Assembly: GCA_020740775.1 (NCBI GenBank) | Contig: JAHEWK010000012.1 | Span: 1,860,001-1,924,000, forward strand | Direction: 5' to 3' | Length of the DNA: 64,000 nt | DNA from: Ilyonectria destructans | Lineage: Eukaryota > Ascomycota > Sordariomycetes > Hypocreales > Nectriaceae | Shown: positions 1-10,027 of the stretch, piece by piece | Position numbering within the stretch: the first letter of the stretch is position 1 | Layout: each line of letters starts with the position of its first letter | Program-made: the position numbers and the translations under genes | Notes under the pieces: generated by a model | The model's database searches: none | What the model was told of the DNA's origin: nothing | What the model saw: only the letters and a program-made list of their open reading frames with translations

Positions 1-114
1 AGCTGCAGAGCCGCAATTCCTTCGTCGGTAAATGACCACTACGGAACGCCAGTAGGACACGTTAATCCACAGAACATAGGCACGAACGTGTACCCGGATG
101 GATTCGGTTGGTAA
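1..114 (+). CDS. 3' end of an unidentified gene (partial)
   Basis: Frame 1 is open from the window edge to a TAA at 112-114 and gives about 37 residues of non-repetitive sequence ending NIGTNVYPDGFGW. The composition (aromatic, Gly, Asn and Pro rich) looks like a real protein C-terminus rather than chance, but the fragment is too short for me to name a family. It runs in the same direction as the next gene. Confidence 0.35.
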   Translation, partial: SCRAAIPSSVNDHYGTPVGHVNPQNIGTNVYPDGFGW

Positions 115-501
115 CCCATGACAGAAGTAACTTATTGGGGCGCATGCTCGCTGTCAGACCTCAAGAGCATCATATCCAACGGTCGACGACCTATGAGAAA
201 TAAGTTCGCCGGGGTAATGTTGCGCCGGTTCGATCAGCGCGGCAGAGTGCCGGCGGACTCCGCAGCTTGGATGAAAAAGGGGCCCCCTTTCTAACAAACT
301 CCGCAGCCAGGGACCTGAAAGTCGGAGAGGCGATGCCGAAAGATGCTAATATGTTTGTTTATATAATCCCTTAAGGCCGGCGCCCACATCCTGTTGAGAT
401 TGTCACAGTATTTTCTAGCCAATTTCATTTGCTATTCATAATAAAAACCGTCTTAGCGGGTTAAGGAGCAGCATCTAATCCAATATTCCAATATCGTAGC
501 A
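115..501 (+). promoter_or_regulatory. Promoter region of the first MDR gene
   Basis: No open frame of note. A TATA-like TATATAA lies at 360-366, about 136 bases before the start codon at 502, which is a plausible promoter distance for a filamentous fungus. Nothing else recognisable. Confidence 0.4.
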
Positions 502-1497
502 ATGGCAACAACCAAGGCATGGCAGTATACGAATATCCGTGACGGCCTCGAAAAATCTCTCAACATAAACGTATCCGCACCTGCGCCATCCAAAGCATCG
601 CTCTCGAAGGGCCAAATCCTCGTGCGAGTCATCTCCGCCGCCCTGAATCCCGCCGACTACAAGCTCCCGGAGATCAGCCTAATAAGAATGCTCATGATCC
701 AAAATCCCGCGACACCAGGGTTCGACTTCTGCGGACGCGTTGTGGCCACCCATGGTTCCGACCAGGATATGCGCGAAGGACAACTTATTTTCGGAGCGCT
801 CTCGCCATTATCAAAGTACGGCACCCTCAGCGAACTCACTGTCGTCCCAGCCTCCCAGTGCACTATACTGCCAGATGGCGTCGATCCGAACCACGCCGCG
901 GCGGTGGGTACAGCCGGCCTGACTGCTTATCAGTCTCTACTACTGGGCAAAACCAAGGAAGGGTCTAGAGTTTTCATTAATGGAGGCAGCGGAGGAACGG
1001 GCACCTTCGGTATACAACTAGCGAAGGCCATGGGCGCCCATGTAACCACGACCTGCTCTACGGCAAATATGGGCCTGTGTCGGCAGCTGGGTGCGGACAG
1101 CGTGCTGGACTACAAGCAAGTCGACGTCATCTCGGAGCTGGGGAAGTGGGGGCAGGTTTTCGATCTTGCAGTCGATAACGTTGGCACCCCGGACTTATAC
1201 GAGACCAGCCACCACTTCCTCAAACCCGACGGGAAATTCGTACAGGTCCATTTCAACTTTTCGGCCATCCGCCGGAGGCTACAGCCAGCATGGTTGGGGG
1301 GTGGGTCGAGGCAGTTTATTATTGTTGCGGTCAAGACGAAGATGGAAGACCTATCACGGATTGGGCAATGGCTAGAGGAAGGCAAGGTGAAACCTGTTGT
1401 CCAGATATTCGAGTGGGAGGATGTGCCGAAAGCATATGCGAAGATTAAGTCGGGACGCACAGTAGGGAAGGTTGTTGTCCGCGTCTCAACTTTGTGA
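502..1497 (+). CDS. Zinc-free MDR-family quinone oxidoreductase / reductase-like protein
   Basis: A single-exon gene of 331 aa, the normal size for medium-chain dehydrogenase/reductases of the quinone oxidoreductase branch. An N-terminal GroES-like domain contains NPADYKLPE and the GFDFCGRVV segment. The Rossmann domain begins with the NADPH-binding motif GGSGGTGTFGIQLAKAMG around residue 155. The cysteine ligands of zinc alcohol dehydrogenases are absent, so an NADPH-dependent zinc-independent reductase is likely; the substrate is unknown. The protein has no signal peptide and is probably cytosolic. It is clearly paralogous to the gene at 4468-5523 (shared FINGGSGG, TCST, GLCR, LGAD and DYK blocks), with a Zn2Cys6 regulator between them. 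Family assignment is firm, function is inference. Confidence 0.88.
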   Translation: MATTKAWQYTNIRDGLEKSLNINVSAPAPSKASLSKGQILVRVISAALNPADYKLPEISLIRMLMIQNPATPGFDFCGRVVATHGSDQDMREGQLIFGALSPLSKYGTLSELTVVPASQCTILPDGVDPNHAAAVGTAGLTAYQSLLLGKTKEGSRVFINGGSGGTGTFGIQLAKAMGAHVTTTCSTANMGLCRQLGADSVLDYKQVDVISELGKWGQVFDLAVDNVGTPDLYETSHHFLKPDGKFVQVHFNFSAIRRRLQPAWLGGGSRQFIIVAVKTKMEDLSRIGQWLEEGKVKPVVQIFEWEDVPKAYAKIKSGRTVGKVVVRVSTL

Positions 1498-2116
1498 TTT
1501 TACTTTGTCTGCCTTTTTCTTTTATCCGGCTCTATCCTATTCATATAGAAAAAGGCACCTTATACTTAGGTGTATCATTAATGAAATCACTGTTCTGACT
1601 TCTGTTTCAAATTCTGTATAGTTATGTACTTACATAAGTGTGATAAGGGACTTTGTCTATTAATTATAATTACAGTCTCTTGCCTCTTCGAACTTAGCAC
1701 AGAAGGCCTGGAATACCATTAACTTGGTATTGTACTACTCTATGCAGTCATACGCAGGCCTATTGGCTGACTCAATAGTAGAAACCAGTTGCTGTCCAGT
1801 AGTCCAGGCGGGAACAGGAGGGTATAGGGTATGCTCAGAGCCCGAGTATCGGTGGCCCAGAAATCAAGCTTAGACACTCCGGAACGCTAACCATTTCAGA
1901 GCAAGCCCTTATGATGGAGACTCCGCAACGCTTACCTGATCAAGGCAAGCTTATGTCGTCTGAGACTCCGGAACTCTAGCCGAATTCAGGCAAGTCGAGG
2001 CCTTCGGCAATGTCGGGTTCTTATTTCAGACATTACTTCGAGATCTCTTCAAAGCATTCTGGCCTACTCAACAGGAGTACAAGCAGTTCACAGTCGATAT
2101 TCATGAATGAATTGCA
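1498..2116. other. Intergenic region with a degenerate tandem repeat
   Basis: AT-rich downstream flank (1500-1680) followed by GC-richer sequence. Apart from the tandem repeat at 1873-1996 I see no gene, RNA or regulatory element. Confidence 0.5.
1873..1996. repeat. Degenerate 44-45 bp tandem repeat, almost three units
   Basis: Units start at 1873, 1917 and 1962. Each opens with GA(C/G)ACTCCG(G/C)AAC and contains a CAAG block about 30 bases later. The third unit is incomplete. The 44/45 spacing and the drift between units suggest an old minisatellite just upstream of the regulator gene. Confidence 0.55.
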
Positions 2117-3597
2117 ATGGTCTACCGCGGCCAGCCGTCACGGGACTGTCTTCCTTGCCGGAAGAGGAAACTCCGAGTACGCTCCCCTGCCACCACAAAC
2201 TCGAGGCCATTAACCTAACGTGATGACAGTGTGACCTTCTGGTCGAGGGCTGTGGGCAATGCCGGAGGGCTCGGATCAAATGCCATGGATACCGCGATCG
2301 CCAAAGTCTTCTCTTCCGCGATGAGACCCGCTCTACCCAGCAAAAGGTGTTGGCACGTCAGGCCGCCGCCACCCAATCGTCCGCTCCACAAGGAATGGAG
2401 TTCGGTTGGGATGTCCGCGCTCGATATGTCTTTCTTTCCACCTACGTTCTCGGATTCTCCCACAGTCTTGGATCAGTAGCTCCGCTCTGCAACAAGGTCT
2501 CCGCGGCCAGTCATCTGTCTGCAAGTCTCGAGGCGACTAGCTTAGCTTTCATGGCGAACCAGTTGCACGCTCCTGACTTGATGCAACTAGCTAATGCCAG
2601 CTATTTTAATGCTATGCAGAAACTTAGACAAGCTCTAGAGGGGCTGTCAGCTTCTGGAGCAGAAGAGGCCCTTCAGTCTGTTTTACTTCTCGACCAGTAC
2701 GAAAAGATAGTCTATCGAACTCCTCAAAGCTCGTCCTTATGGATGAGTCATATATATGGAGGATTATCCTTAATCACCCCATATATACGAGAACTGCACC
2801 TAAGTCCTACTGGATGCCAACTGGGGGCACGCTTAATTACAAGCTTAACTGTCAGTTCTGCAGCAATGGCTGTCCGAGTGCCAGCTGCAGTGAAAGACTT
2901 GTGCTGCCACCTTGACCCTTATCTAGGTGGCGTCAAGTGGGAATTCTTGGGTATTTTGATCCAAGTTGTTGACCTGCAAGCTGATATCCACAACGTTGGG
3001 GATAAGGACCTTATGAACCTGGTCCAGAGAGCAGACCAGTTAGACAAACTTCTTCTCAACTTGCAGTTGAAAATGCCGCCATCTTGGAGGCCCCGCCAGA
3101 TCTCTCCTGCTAAGCCTCATCCGCTTATTTTTGGCACTCACTACGAAGTTTTCGCGGACCACTTCATTACCCAGGTGAACAATGGTATCCGCGTGGCACG
3201 CCTGATGGTCAACAACATTATTATAAAGTATACTCCGTTCGACAGGTACGAGTCCAGCTCTTGCAGCAAAATCCTGGCTGCGGTCATGGACCTCACGCAG
3301 CAGATTTGCGCCACTGTACCCCAATTCCTCCTCCCGGAGACAAATTCAGATCACACCGTACCTTTCGCGTCACGACAGAGCTTACAGTGCTGTGTTTTAC
3401 TTGCTCCCCTTTACATCACCTATCAGACTTCAAACGATATCCTCATGCAAGACTGGATTAGTCAATGCCTCACATATATGGCGGAAACCGGCCGGATGAA
3501 GGTGGCACAGGATGTTGCTGACCTGATAAAAAGTGACCAAAACCCGGACTACTGGCTTGTCTATGCTATGGTTGGTAGCTATGCGCTGGCAGCATGA
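2117..3597 (+). CDS. Zn2Cys6 transcription factor (one intron)
   Basis: Exon 1 is 2117-2176 and exon 2 is 2230-3597, with a 53-bp GT-AG intron at 2177-2229 (gtacgc ... ctaac ... acag). Splicing gives 475 aa and creates a perfect zinc cluster at residues 11-38: CLPC, six residues, C, six residues, CGQC, six residues, C. Without this intron the zinc finger is split between two frames and the gene looks truncated. The cluster is followed by a GYRDxxxLLFRDET segment typical of fungal regulators, and the rest is a helical effector region of the Fungal_trans_2 / DUF3468 type. It is nuclear, DNA-binding. It sits between two paralogous MDR reductases in the same orientation and may regulate them; that is inference. 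Confidence 0.82.
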
Positions 3598-4467
3598 ATA
3601 AAGTTTAGAGAATATGCCTTTTTGGTGCAATGATGACACGCTCTACACTTTTAGGGATGTTTATTAGGGATTGTCAAAAGCTTTGCTGAATATATGTTGC
3701 CCCTGGTGTCATCGGAAGCCGGTATTCTTTCAGATCCTGTGCTGGGCTTTTCACTTCTCGTCGCCCTTGGATAAGCGCCGCCAGACGCGCGCCTCTCTAT
3801 CGCATGCGTGACCCATGCTCCCCTCAATGCACACAATGCTGTTAAGAACAGAGGTAGATTTCTCTTCCATTATGCTCCCCGCAGCCGAGCACCGCATAAC
3901 AATACTTAGGCACATCTACCATGTTTGCGCACGCACGTACGGGCCTGACAGCATCGACCCCACCACTCACCCGGGAGTCGATGGTACGCTCGATCTGGGG
4001 TCGGATACCGAGGACCTCGTGGTCAGGAAAATAGACGGCAAAGTGTTTTCCCTTTCTTCTCAGCTAGGAACCGAGATGAGATTGAGCTGGGGTCAGCAAC
4101 AGGCTGGTTTTAGCAGTGAGCTTCCTCTTTGGGTTCCCTACTGTATCCACTTGTACTTTATGTTTCAAAGGCTTCAGCGTTAGTCTCGTTTGGGTTTGGG
4201 TCTTGTCCCCTGGGCTATATTTAAGCGCACCTCTGAACCCTGCAGGTCGCCGACAAGCAGGGCTATAAGCTTTTTTTGCCCAGCGCAAAGAAATTAATCG
4301 CCGACCACTGAATATGCTCTGAGTCCTGTTGTGAACCTTTATAAGGACCATGCGGCTCGGATTGAAGGTTGGGCTTGCCCTCCTGCTCCAAACCCATTGG
4401 AGGCAGGCTTGAGCAGATTCCCCAACACAACAATATAACTCTGCAAGTAACGAAACATCTCGCGAAT
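3598..4467. other. Intergenic region with unassigned coding-like scraps
   Basis: A 122-codon frame at 3815-4183 (+) and short frames at 4245-4430 (for example GYKLFLPSAKKLIADH, DHAARIEGWACPPAP) have protein-like composition. They are broken by stops and I cannot assign a family. They could be a decayed gene. The true start of the next gene is at 4468, not the upstream in-frame codon at 4369. Confidence 0.3.
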
Positions 4468-5523
4468 ATGTCGCACGAACAGAACTCTTACCGTACCTGG
4501 CGGATCACCCAGCCCGGCAATATCAATGACAATCTCGAGCTCATCACCACGCCTCGTCCCTCCGCAGACTCCCTTGGGAAGAGGGAGCTCCTTATCAAAG
4601 TCATCTCGGCTGGCATCAACAGAGCCGACTACTGGCCAGTCGAGCTCGGCGGCGTCTCCCGAATCATGGGCTCCTACCCGAGATCACCAGGCCTGGACTT
4701 TAGTGGCCGCGTCGTCGCCGTCGGCCGCAAAGTCACCGACATCAGCCTGGGTGACAACGTGGTTGGCCGCATGAACCCCGTAAAGCCCGGATCGCTCGCC
4801 GAGTATGTGGTGGCTTCCTACGACGGCGTCGCCGTGCTGCCGAACGGTGTCTCCCCGCGACAAGCCGGGGCCGCTGGTACGGCCTCTCTCGCCGCCTACC
4901 AGAGCATCGTGCCTTACGTCGAGACTGGGGACAGAGTCTTCATCAATGGTGGATCTGGTGGTGTCGGCACCTTTGCAATCCAAGTGGCCAAGGCCCTCGG
5001 ATGCCACGTTACCGTTACCTGTTCAACGGACAAGGTTGGCCTGTGTCGGGATCTCGGCGCCGACGAAGTCATCGACTATAAGACGGTCAACGTGATGGAC
5101 ACGCTGCGCCAGAAGGGCAGGGTGTTCGCCCACGTCGTGGACAATGTCGTTGGATCGCCGCATGACTTGTTCCACCCTGGGTGCGGTCAGATCATGCTGC
5201 CTGGCCGGAAGCGGTATTACATCTCTGTTGGAGGCGGGATGAACGTGGACACCTGGGCCCATACAGCTGTCGGCAACTCCTTTCTGCCGTTCCTCGGTGG
5301 CTCGAAGCACAAGTGGAAGCCGCTGGTGACGGAGAACTCGCACGGGGACCTCGCGCAGATCGCACGGTGGATGGGCGAGGGCAAGTTGAAGACGGTCATT
5401 GATTCTACCTTTGCTTTCGAGGAGGTTTCGGAAGCGTTCAGCAGGCTGAAGAAGGGTTCCATGGCGGGCAAGGTGCTGATCAACGTAGAGGCAGATGGGG
5501 CGGCAAAAGTAGAGAAGGAGTAG
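4468..5523 (+). CDS. Zinc-free MDR-family quinone oxidoreductase-like protein (paralogue)
   Basis: Single-exon gene of 351 aa from ATG 4468 (MSHEQNSYRTW); the frame is open for another 33 codons upstream, but that part resembles untranslated leader. The GroES-like domain includes NRADYWP and PGLDFSGRVVAVG. The NADPH-binding Rossmann motif GGSGGVGTFAIQVAKALG is near residue 160, followed by TCST, LGADEVIDYKTV and a DNVVGSP segment. As in the first MDR gene, zinc ligands are missing. The two proteins share blocks throughout, so they come from a duplication, but this one has a different substrate-binding C-terminal half. Cytosolic NADPH-dependent reductase is the best guess; the substrate cannot be read from sequence. 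Confidence 0.88.
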   Translation: MSHEQNSYRTWRITQPGNINDNLELITTPRPSADSLGKRELLIKVISAGINRADYWPVELGGVSRIMGSYPRSPGLDFSGRVVAVGRKVTDISLGDNVVGRMNPVKPGSLAEYVVASYDGVAVLPNGVSPRQAGAAGTASLAAYQSIVPYVETGDRVFINGGSGGVGTFAIQVAKALGCHVTVTCSTDKVGLCRDLGADEVIDYKTVNVMDTLRQKGRVFAHVVDNVVGSPHDLFHPGCGQIMLPGRKRYYISVGGGMNVDTWAHTAVGNSFLPFLGGSKHKWKPLVTENSHGDLAQIARWMGEGKLKTVIDSTFAFEEVSEAFSRLKKGSMAGKVLINVEADGAAKVEKE

Positions 5524-5553
5524 TGAGGCATAGAAAACAGCTGCAGATTTGTA

Positions 5554-5913
5554 ATGACTCGAAAATCGTACAGCTTCCGCAAGCTTATACCATGAACCAC
5601 TCATTCGGACTTCCAAAAACGCGTGTATTCCACCTTCCACCGCCTTCAGTGCCTGGGGAGCATCGTCGGCAGATCCTTGACTGGAGCAGTCGGCCGTTAA
5701 AGTGAAGATAAAATCAAACCAGGGGATATTGTCAGACTGGACATTGGAATTTGGGCCATGGGTATGGAATACGAGGCAGGCGAGTCTCTTCGCGTCATCA
5801 TCAGTGGACGGACTATTGGAGTAAGCAACTTCGGGTCGCTCGATCACATAAACAACAAAGGAACGCATCGAATCCACCTTGGGAAGATTCATGTCATTGT
5901 ACAATTCACTTGA
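5554..5913 (+). pseudogene. Relic of a CocE/NonD-type hydrolase (PepX C-terminal domain)
   Basis: One frame from 5554 to the stop at 5911-5913 reads like the C-terminal jelly-roll domain of X-Pro dipeptidyl-peptidase / CocE-NonD acylases: SFRKL near the start, then KPGDIVRLDIGIWAMG, MEYEAGESLRV and NNKGTHRIHLG. It is interrupted by two in-frame stops, TGA at 5593 and TAA at 5698. Both can be explained by C-to-T changes of CGA and CAA, as in repeat-induced point mutation. The catalytic alpha/beta domain is absent upstream, where the intact MDR gene begins. It is therefore a truncated, dead copy. Confidence 0.6.
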
Positions 5914-6007
5914 GAAGTAGCTGGAAGATGAAATGAGTAGACAAAATTAACACTCAAACTCAACACATTCACTTGAGGTGAAAGTAAATCGATCCGATGT
6001 AGTTGAT

Positions 6008-7921
6008 TTAGTCTTCTAACTCCCTTGTCTCGTAAAACCCGTGCAACAGTTCTGTTTGACCGGTTAAGAGATTGGCCGGATCAGCTTCTAGTAGTGACAA
6101 CAGAGACAAACATCGCATTAACGACATTGCCTCTTTATGTCTCTCATCTAGAGCTGCCTTGGCCTCGTTGAATACGTTTAATCCAACCTGGAAAACCATG
6201 TGACTTGTGGTCCAGTTCATGGGGAAAATGCAAGGTGCCTGTCTCTTACCAGGATCTGAAGAAATATATGCGGAGATTTGCTGATCCCGGGCCATTTCAG
6301 CGCATGCCTTTGAGATGTTGTCACAAATATTCACTGGTCGGCCGCCAGGTGTCGGCCAAAGCTGAGAAATCATGAAAAGCCCGTGGTAGTAGTTGAGTTC
6401 TCCCCACGAGGCTAGTCCATGCATTTCTTGGTTCTCATTCATCGACGCGAGAAGTTCTTTCCAACGCACGAACCACTCGTCAAGCCCATTTCTATACTCT
6501 TGACAGTCGGCATTTGCGTGGATTTGGCCTTGGTTTCTTAGAAGCGCACTATGAATTTGCAACTTCTGAAACGAAATAAGGTAGAAGAAAATGGAGATGC
6601 GCTCCTCAATTGTCTCCGAAGCACTTCTAGTCAGTTCCTGTAAGTTGTTAGGTACGCTTCATTGCCACATCGAGGGTTTACCCACATCACGAAGGTTGTC
6701 GCCGATAATAAGTAGGGTTGGCCTGCTGAAGGCGATGGAAACTTGGCTGGTAGGATTGTGAGACAAGTCCAGAATATGTTGTATACCACACACCTTTCAA
6801 GACAATAAAGCGTCCGGGTAAGCGTACAAAACAAATTGTGATCTTTGTCCGCATCCATAGACGGGCGATGCGATAAGTCGAAAAAGAGACGGATGGCAAA
6901 TCCAAGATGCCGCCAGATGTCTCCCGACTTTGGACTCAGGAGGAGATAGACACATATCAGTAGCGTTCTCTGGAGCAACAAGATATTTGCAGGTCTGGAG
7001 GAGTGGTCGCAGGTTGTATCAAGCCGCGTTGTGGCTTTGCGAAAGTACGAGTCGGCCCATGAGGCCAACACAGGCTCATTCCTTTTTGCGACCAAAGAAG
7101 CAATAGCAAGGACTAAGTAAAAGAGTTCTTGGGAATGGCCGAATGCTGTATCGTCATTCTTCTCGTAACAGCGAGATATAGTAGTCTTAAGCGAGGTTGC
7201 CTCCAAGATTGGAAAGAAAGAGTTGGCAGACCCGGAAAAAATATGAAAAAGACCCGACGTCACTGAAATCGGAGGTCGGCCAATTTCTGAAATGAAACTG
7301 CTACTTTCAATAATACCATTCCGGTTACAAGTCTCCCGTAAGCGCTGTGGTATGGTCCAGTTCGCTTTGCGCTTCATCAGAACCCTCAGACGTCCCAAGG
7401 AACTCCACGGTCCGAAGAATGATGTGTTGGTGGAAAGGCTCAGTTGATGCTGCGGTTGGTTTGGAGATTGAGCTCCAGGGAGTCCCAAGGGTACCAATAT
7501 CGCACTTTCGGGGGGTATTGAAGGTGCAATGTGTTCATACATCGTAGATGGTGACAAGTTAGACTGTTCGAGACTCTTGATTCTTTCAACAAGTGAACAT
7601 ATGCGTCTGTTAACATATGGATATTAGTTCAGTGTCGATTAATTGGATCCGTTGAGCGGGTACCTGAAGGGAACGTTTTCTGACAAGATCGGATCAAAGA
7701 AGACACATTCACGTGAGGTTCGATGACACTCCTTGCATGCCGGAAGTTGACGACGGCATTTAATACGTCGATCTCGGCAGAAACTGCAAGCAGGGAGAGT
7801 ATCCAAGATCTTTTCGAGGACCATTCCAGAATCGTTTGAGGGGAGATTTTCTCTAGGAGGTGACAAGTCTTGTTCCATTGGCATCGGCGCCTGCATGATA
7901 GGATTAGCCGCAACTGTAGTC
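6008..7921 (-). other. C-terminal regulator half of the double transcription factor
   Basis: Covers the second zinc cluster (residues 694-721), its linker and the second effector domain. In-frame methionines just before the cluster (MQAPMPMEQ segment, near residue 658) could start an independent protein of about 580 aa. The sixth exon (61 nt) restores a VSIAFSRP block typical of fungal effector domains, which supports the splice model. Confidence 0.5.
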
Positions 7922-10027
7922 GATAACGAACCATAGTCATCCATGTCGAAATCTTCATTGATAAAGTCTCGCCACCAAGTTTCATCATTGAGGAATCCAG
8001 GACTGATCTGAGCAGATGCTTCAGACCTAGGAGTACCGTTTGGGTCTAGGAGGAGTATGTTTCGATGATATATGCTGTGGATTCGACGCTGAGTAACCAA
8101 GCAATCTAGTTCTTCGAGCACATTCATGTCATATTCAGATCCATGATTCCCTATAGGATTTCGAAGGTTCGTTTCCACGAGCTCTTTGATGTAGTGGGCT
8201 GTGTCAGACAACGCGGGCCACCTTCTAGACAGCGTAGCCTACAATACGTTTTGAGCTTTGTTCGTGTTATCTGGCTAGTATTTATTTACTCACGAAAAGT
8301 TGCACAAGGCCATCAAGGGCGTTTTGCGAATTGCTGGCAAGAGATGCTTGTTGTACTTCGTTGGCATGGTTTCTCAGCGCATACAACAAAACCATTCCCG
8401 CTTGAAAGGCGCTATTGGCTAGCTCAAAGACAATCACAAAGCCGCCGGCTATGGCAGACTCCAATGATGTATTTATGAGCTGGATGGACGCGGATACTGC
8501 TGCTGTGAGCGATGACTCTGACACCGCAATATTTCTAGAGCAGGGCCGGTGAAGTAAAACCTGGCATTGGTGAGCTGCAGATACCAGCCATGTTGTGGCA
8601 ACGCCGTCCGCTTTGACATGCTGGACCAGGTTTAGAACAGCCTCTTCTGTTTGCTGAATCCATGACTCGTAGTCAGAGATGTGGTCCGGTATGGGATGGT
8701 CGAAAAATTGAACCGCATGGATTTGAGACTGAACCAAGCACATTTGCGTTTGAATCAAGAACTGTTTCTCCTTGTGTACATGAGACATTCCGGGAATAGG
8801 TCTGTCCAGACGAGCACTAGCACGACCGCCATTGAAAGGCAGCTGTGTCGTAATATGCTCGTCAGCGAGCGCGATAGGGCACCCCGCGGCGATCGCAACA
8901 GTTCGGTCCAGTTGATAAGTCTTCAGTGTGTTAGGAGGTCCATGCAGCAACTCACATAGTGGCCACTTACCACCCAGAAAATACGCCTGCGTAACTCAAC
9001 ATGAATGGAGCTTGAAACTATGGTCGAATCTGGCTCTTGGTGAAGTCCAAGACCAACAGCCATGCGCATGGCTTCGCCGCTCAAATACCACAGATTCCCA
9101 GTATGTGGAAACAGCAAGGCTAGCTGGATGAGGAGGAGGAGGCACTGCAGGGACGTGATTGATGCGTCGCTGAGGAAACCCATATGTCGCATTGCGTCGG
9201 CATGTAACGATTCGGTTAAGGCGGCAACCTTTCGAAAGTCATGGCGTTTAGAAGACAGAGAGCTAATAGCCAAAATGACAGTAATCACAAAGTGGGTAGT
9301 ATTTGATCGTGCTTGATCGTCAGCAAAGCCATGGTAGAATTGGCGAAACTGATCGGTAAGATCAGCTTCAACGAAGCAAGGGAATCGCGGCAGGATATTA
9401 TCCTTGTAGTTTTCGAACAGGCGTCTTGCCACGTCGAGAGGCATTTTCTTAGCATTAAAGTGAGAGAATTGGGTTGCGTACTCCTGTCCGGCAGATCTTG
9501 GGTGGGCGTCATAATAGACGCCCTGGATGGGGATTTTGAGTGGGGGTCGCTCTGAGGGGTAGAAGAGCTTTGCGCGGTGCTGTAACACTGGTTGGGAGTA
9601 AAAGAGATTCGTGGTTAGGTGGTTGGTGATGGATGTTGCTACAATATCCAGCATCTCTTCATGTTTGGGATTAGGGCTGCCAAGTCCGAGGTGTTGTTTG
9701 GCGTTTCCATGCTGGAGCTCCGCCAGACGCTGTTCAAGATACTGCACTGGACTTTCATTTGTCAGATGTTTGTGTGAATGTTCATCAAGTGGGAATAAAT
9801 ACCTTCGTGGGATTTCGCTCGACGTCTGGCGGTTGATTGCCGCACACTCGACTCCAGCTGTTACACAGCGGAGACATTTCGGGGTTCCTCTATCACACTT
9901 CAGAAGACAATAAGAGGTGTCGAACAAGAAAGAAGCAACTGGGCTGGCATACCTTTTGTTTGAGTCTGTAACACCTGGCGCATGCCGGGGTCATGCGGTG
10001 TCTTTTGGCCCTGGAACTGGGCTCCAT
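6008..10027 (-). CDS. Tandem double Zn2Cys6 transcription factor (seven exons, 1235 aa)
   Basis: Exons on the minus strand: 9953-10027, 8971-9897, 8294-8920, 7664-8238, 6794-7606, 6686-6746, 6008-6637. All six introns are GT-AG, 47-57 bp, and the sum is 1236 codons with no stop. The first zinc cluster is at residues 16-43 (CARC, six, C, six, CLRC, six, C) and is followed by a Fungal_trans effector domain that includes NLWYLSGEAMRMAVGLGLH. The exon at 7664-8238 finishes that first regulator (SRRWPALSD, DETWWRDFINEDFDMDDYG) and runs without a stop into a second complete cluster at residues 694-721 (CSFC, six, C, six, CKEC, six, C). A coiled-coil linker (ERIKSLEQ) and a second effector domain follow. 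Either a genuine two-headed regulator or two genes whose boundary stop has been lost. It is divergent from the aldehyde dehydrogenase. Confidence 0.72.
8239..10027 (-). other. N-terminal regulator half of the double transcription factor
   Basis: Covers the first zinc cluster (residues 16-43) and first effector domain. If the intron at 8239-8293 is retained, translation stops at 8282-8284 three codons after the exon, giving a free-standing 546-aa regulator. A separate gene model ending here is the main alternative to the fusion. Confidence 0.5.

Noticed and set aside
4369..4467. Upstream in-frame extension of the second MDR gene
   Set aside because: The family start aligns with ATG 4468; the 33 upstream codons have no similarity to the N-terminus of the paralogue.
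5023..5904. 293-codon minus frame antisense to the second MDR gene
   Set aside because: Most of it is antisense of a conserved gene, and the upstream part is antisense of the CocE relic, which explains its protein-like look.
6008..8238. Treating the second regulator as an independent gene
   Set aside because: No stop separates it from the first regulator and the spliced frame is continuous; kept as an alternative in the annotation.
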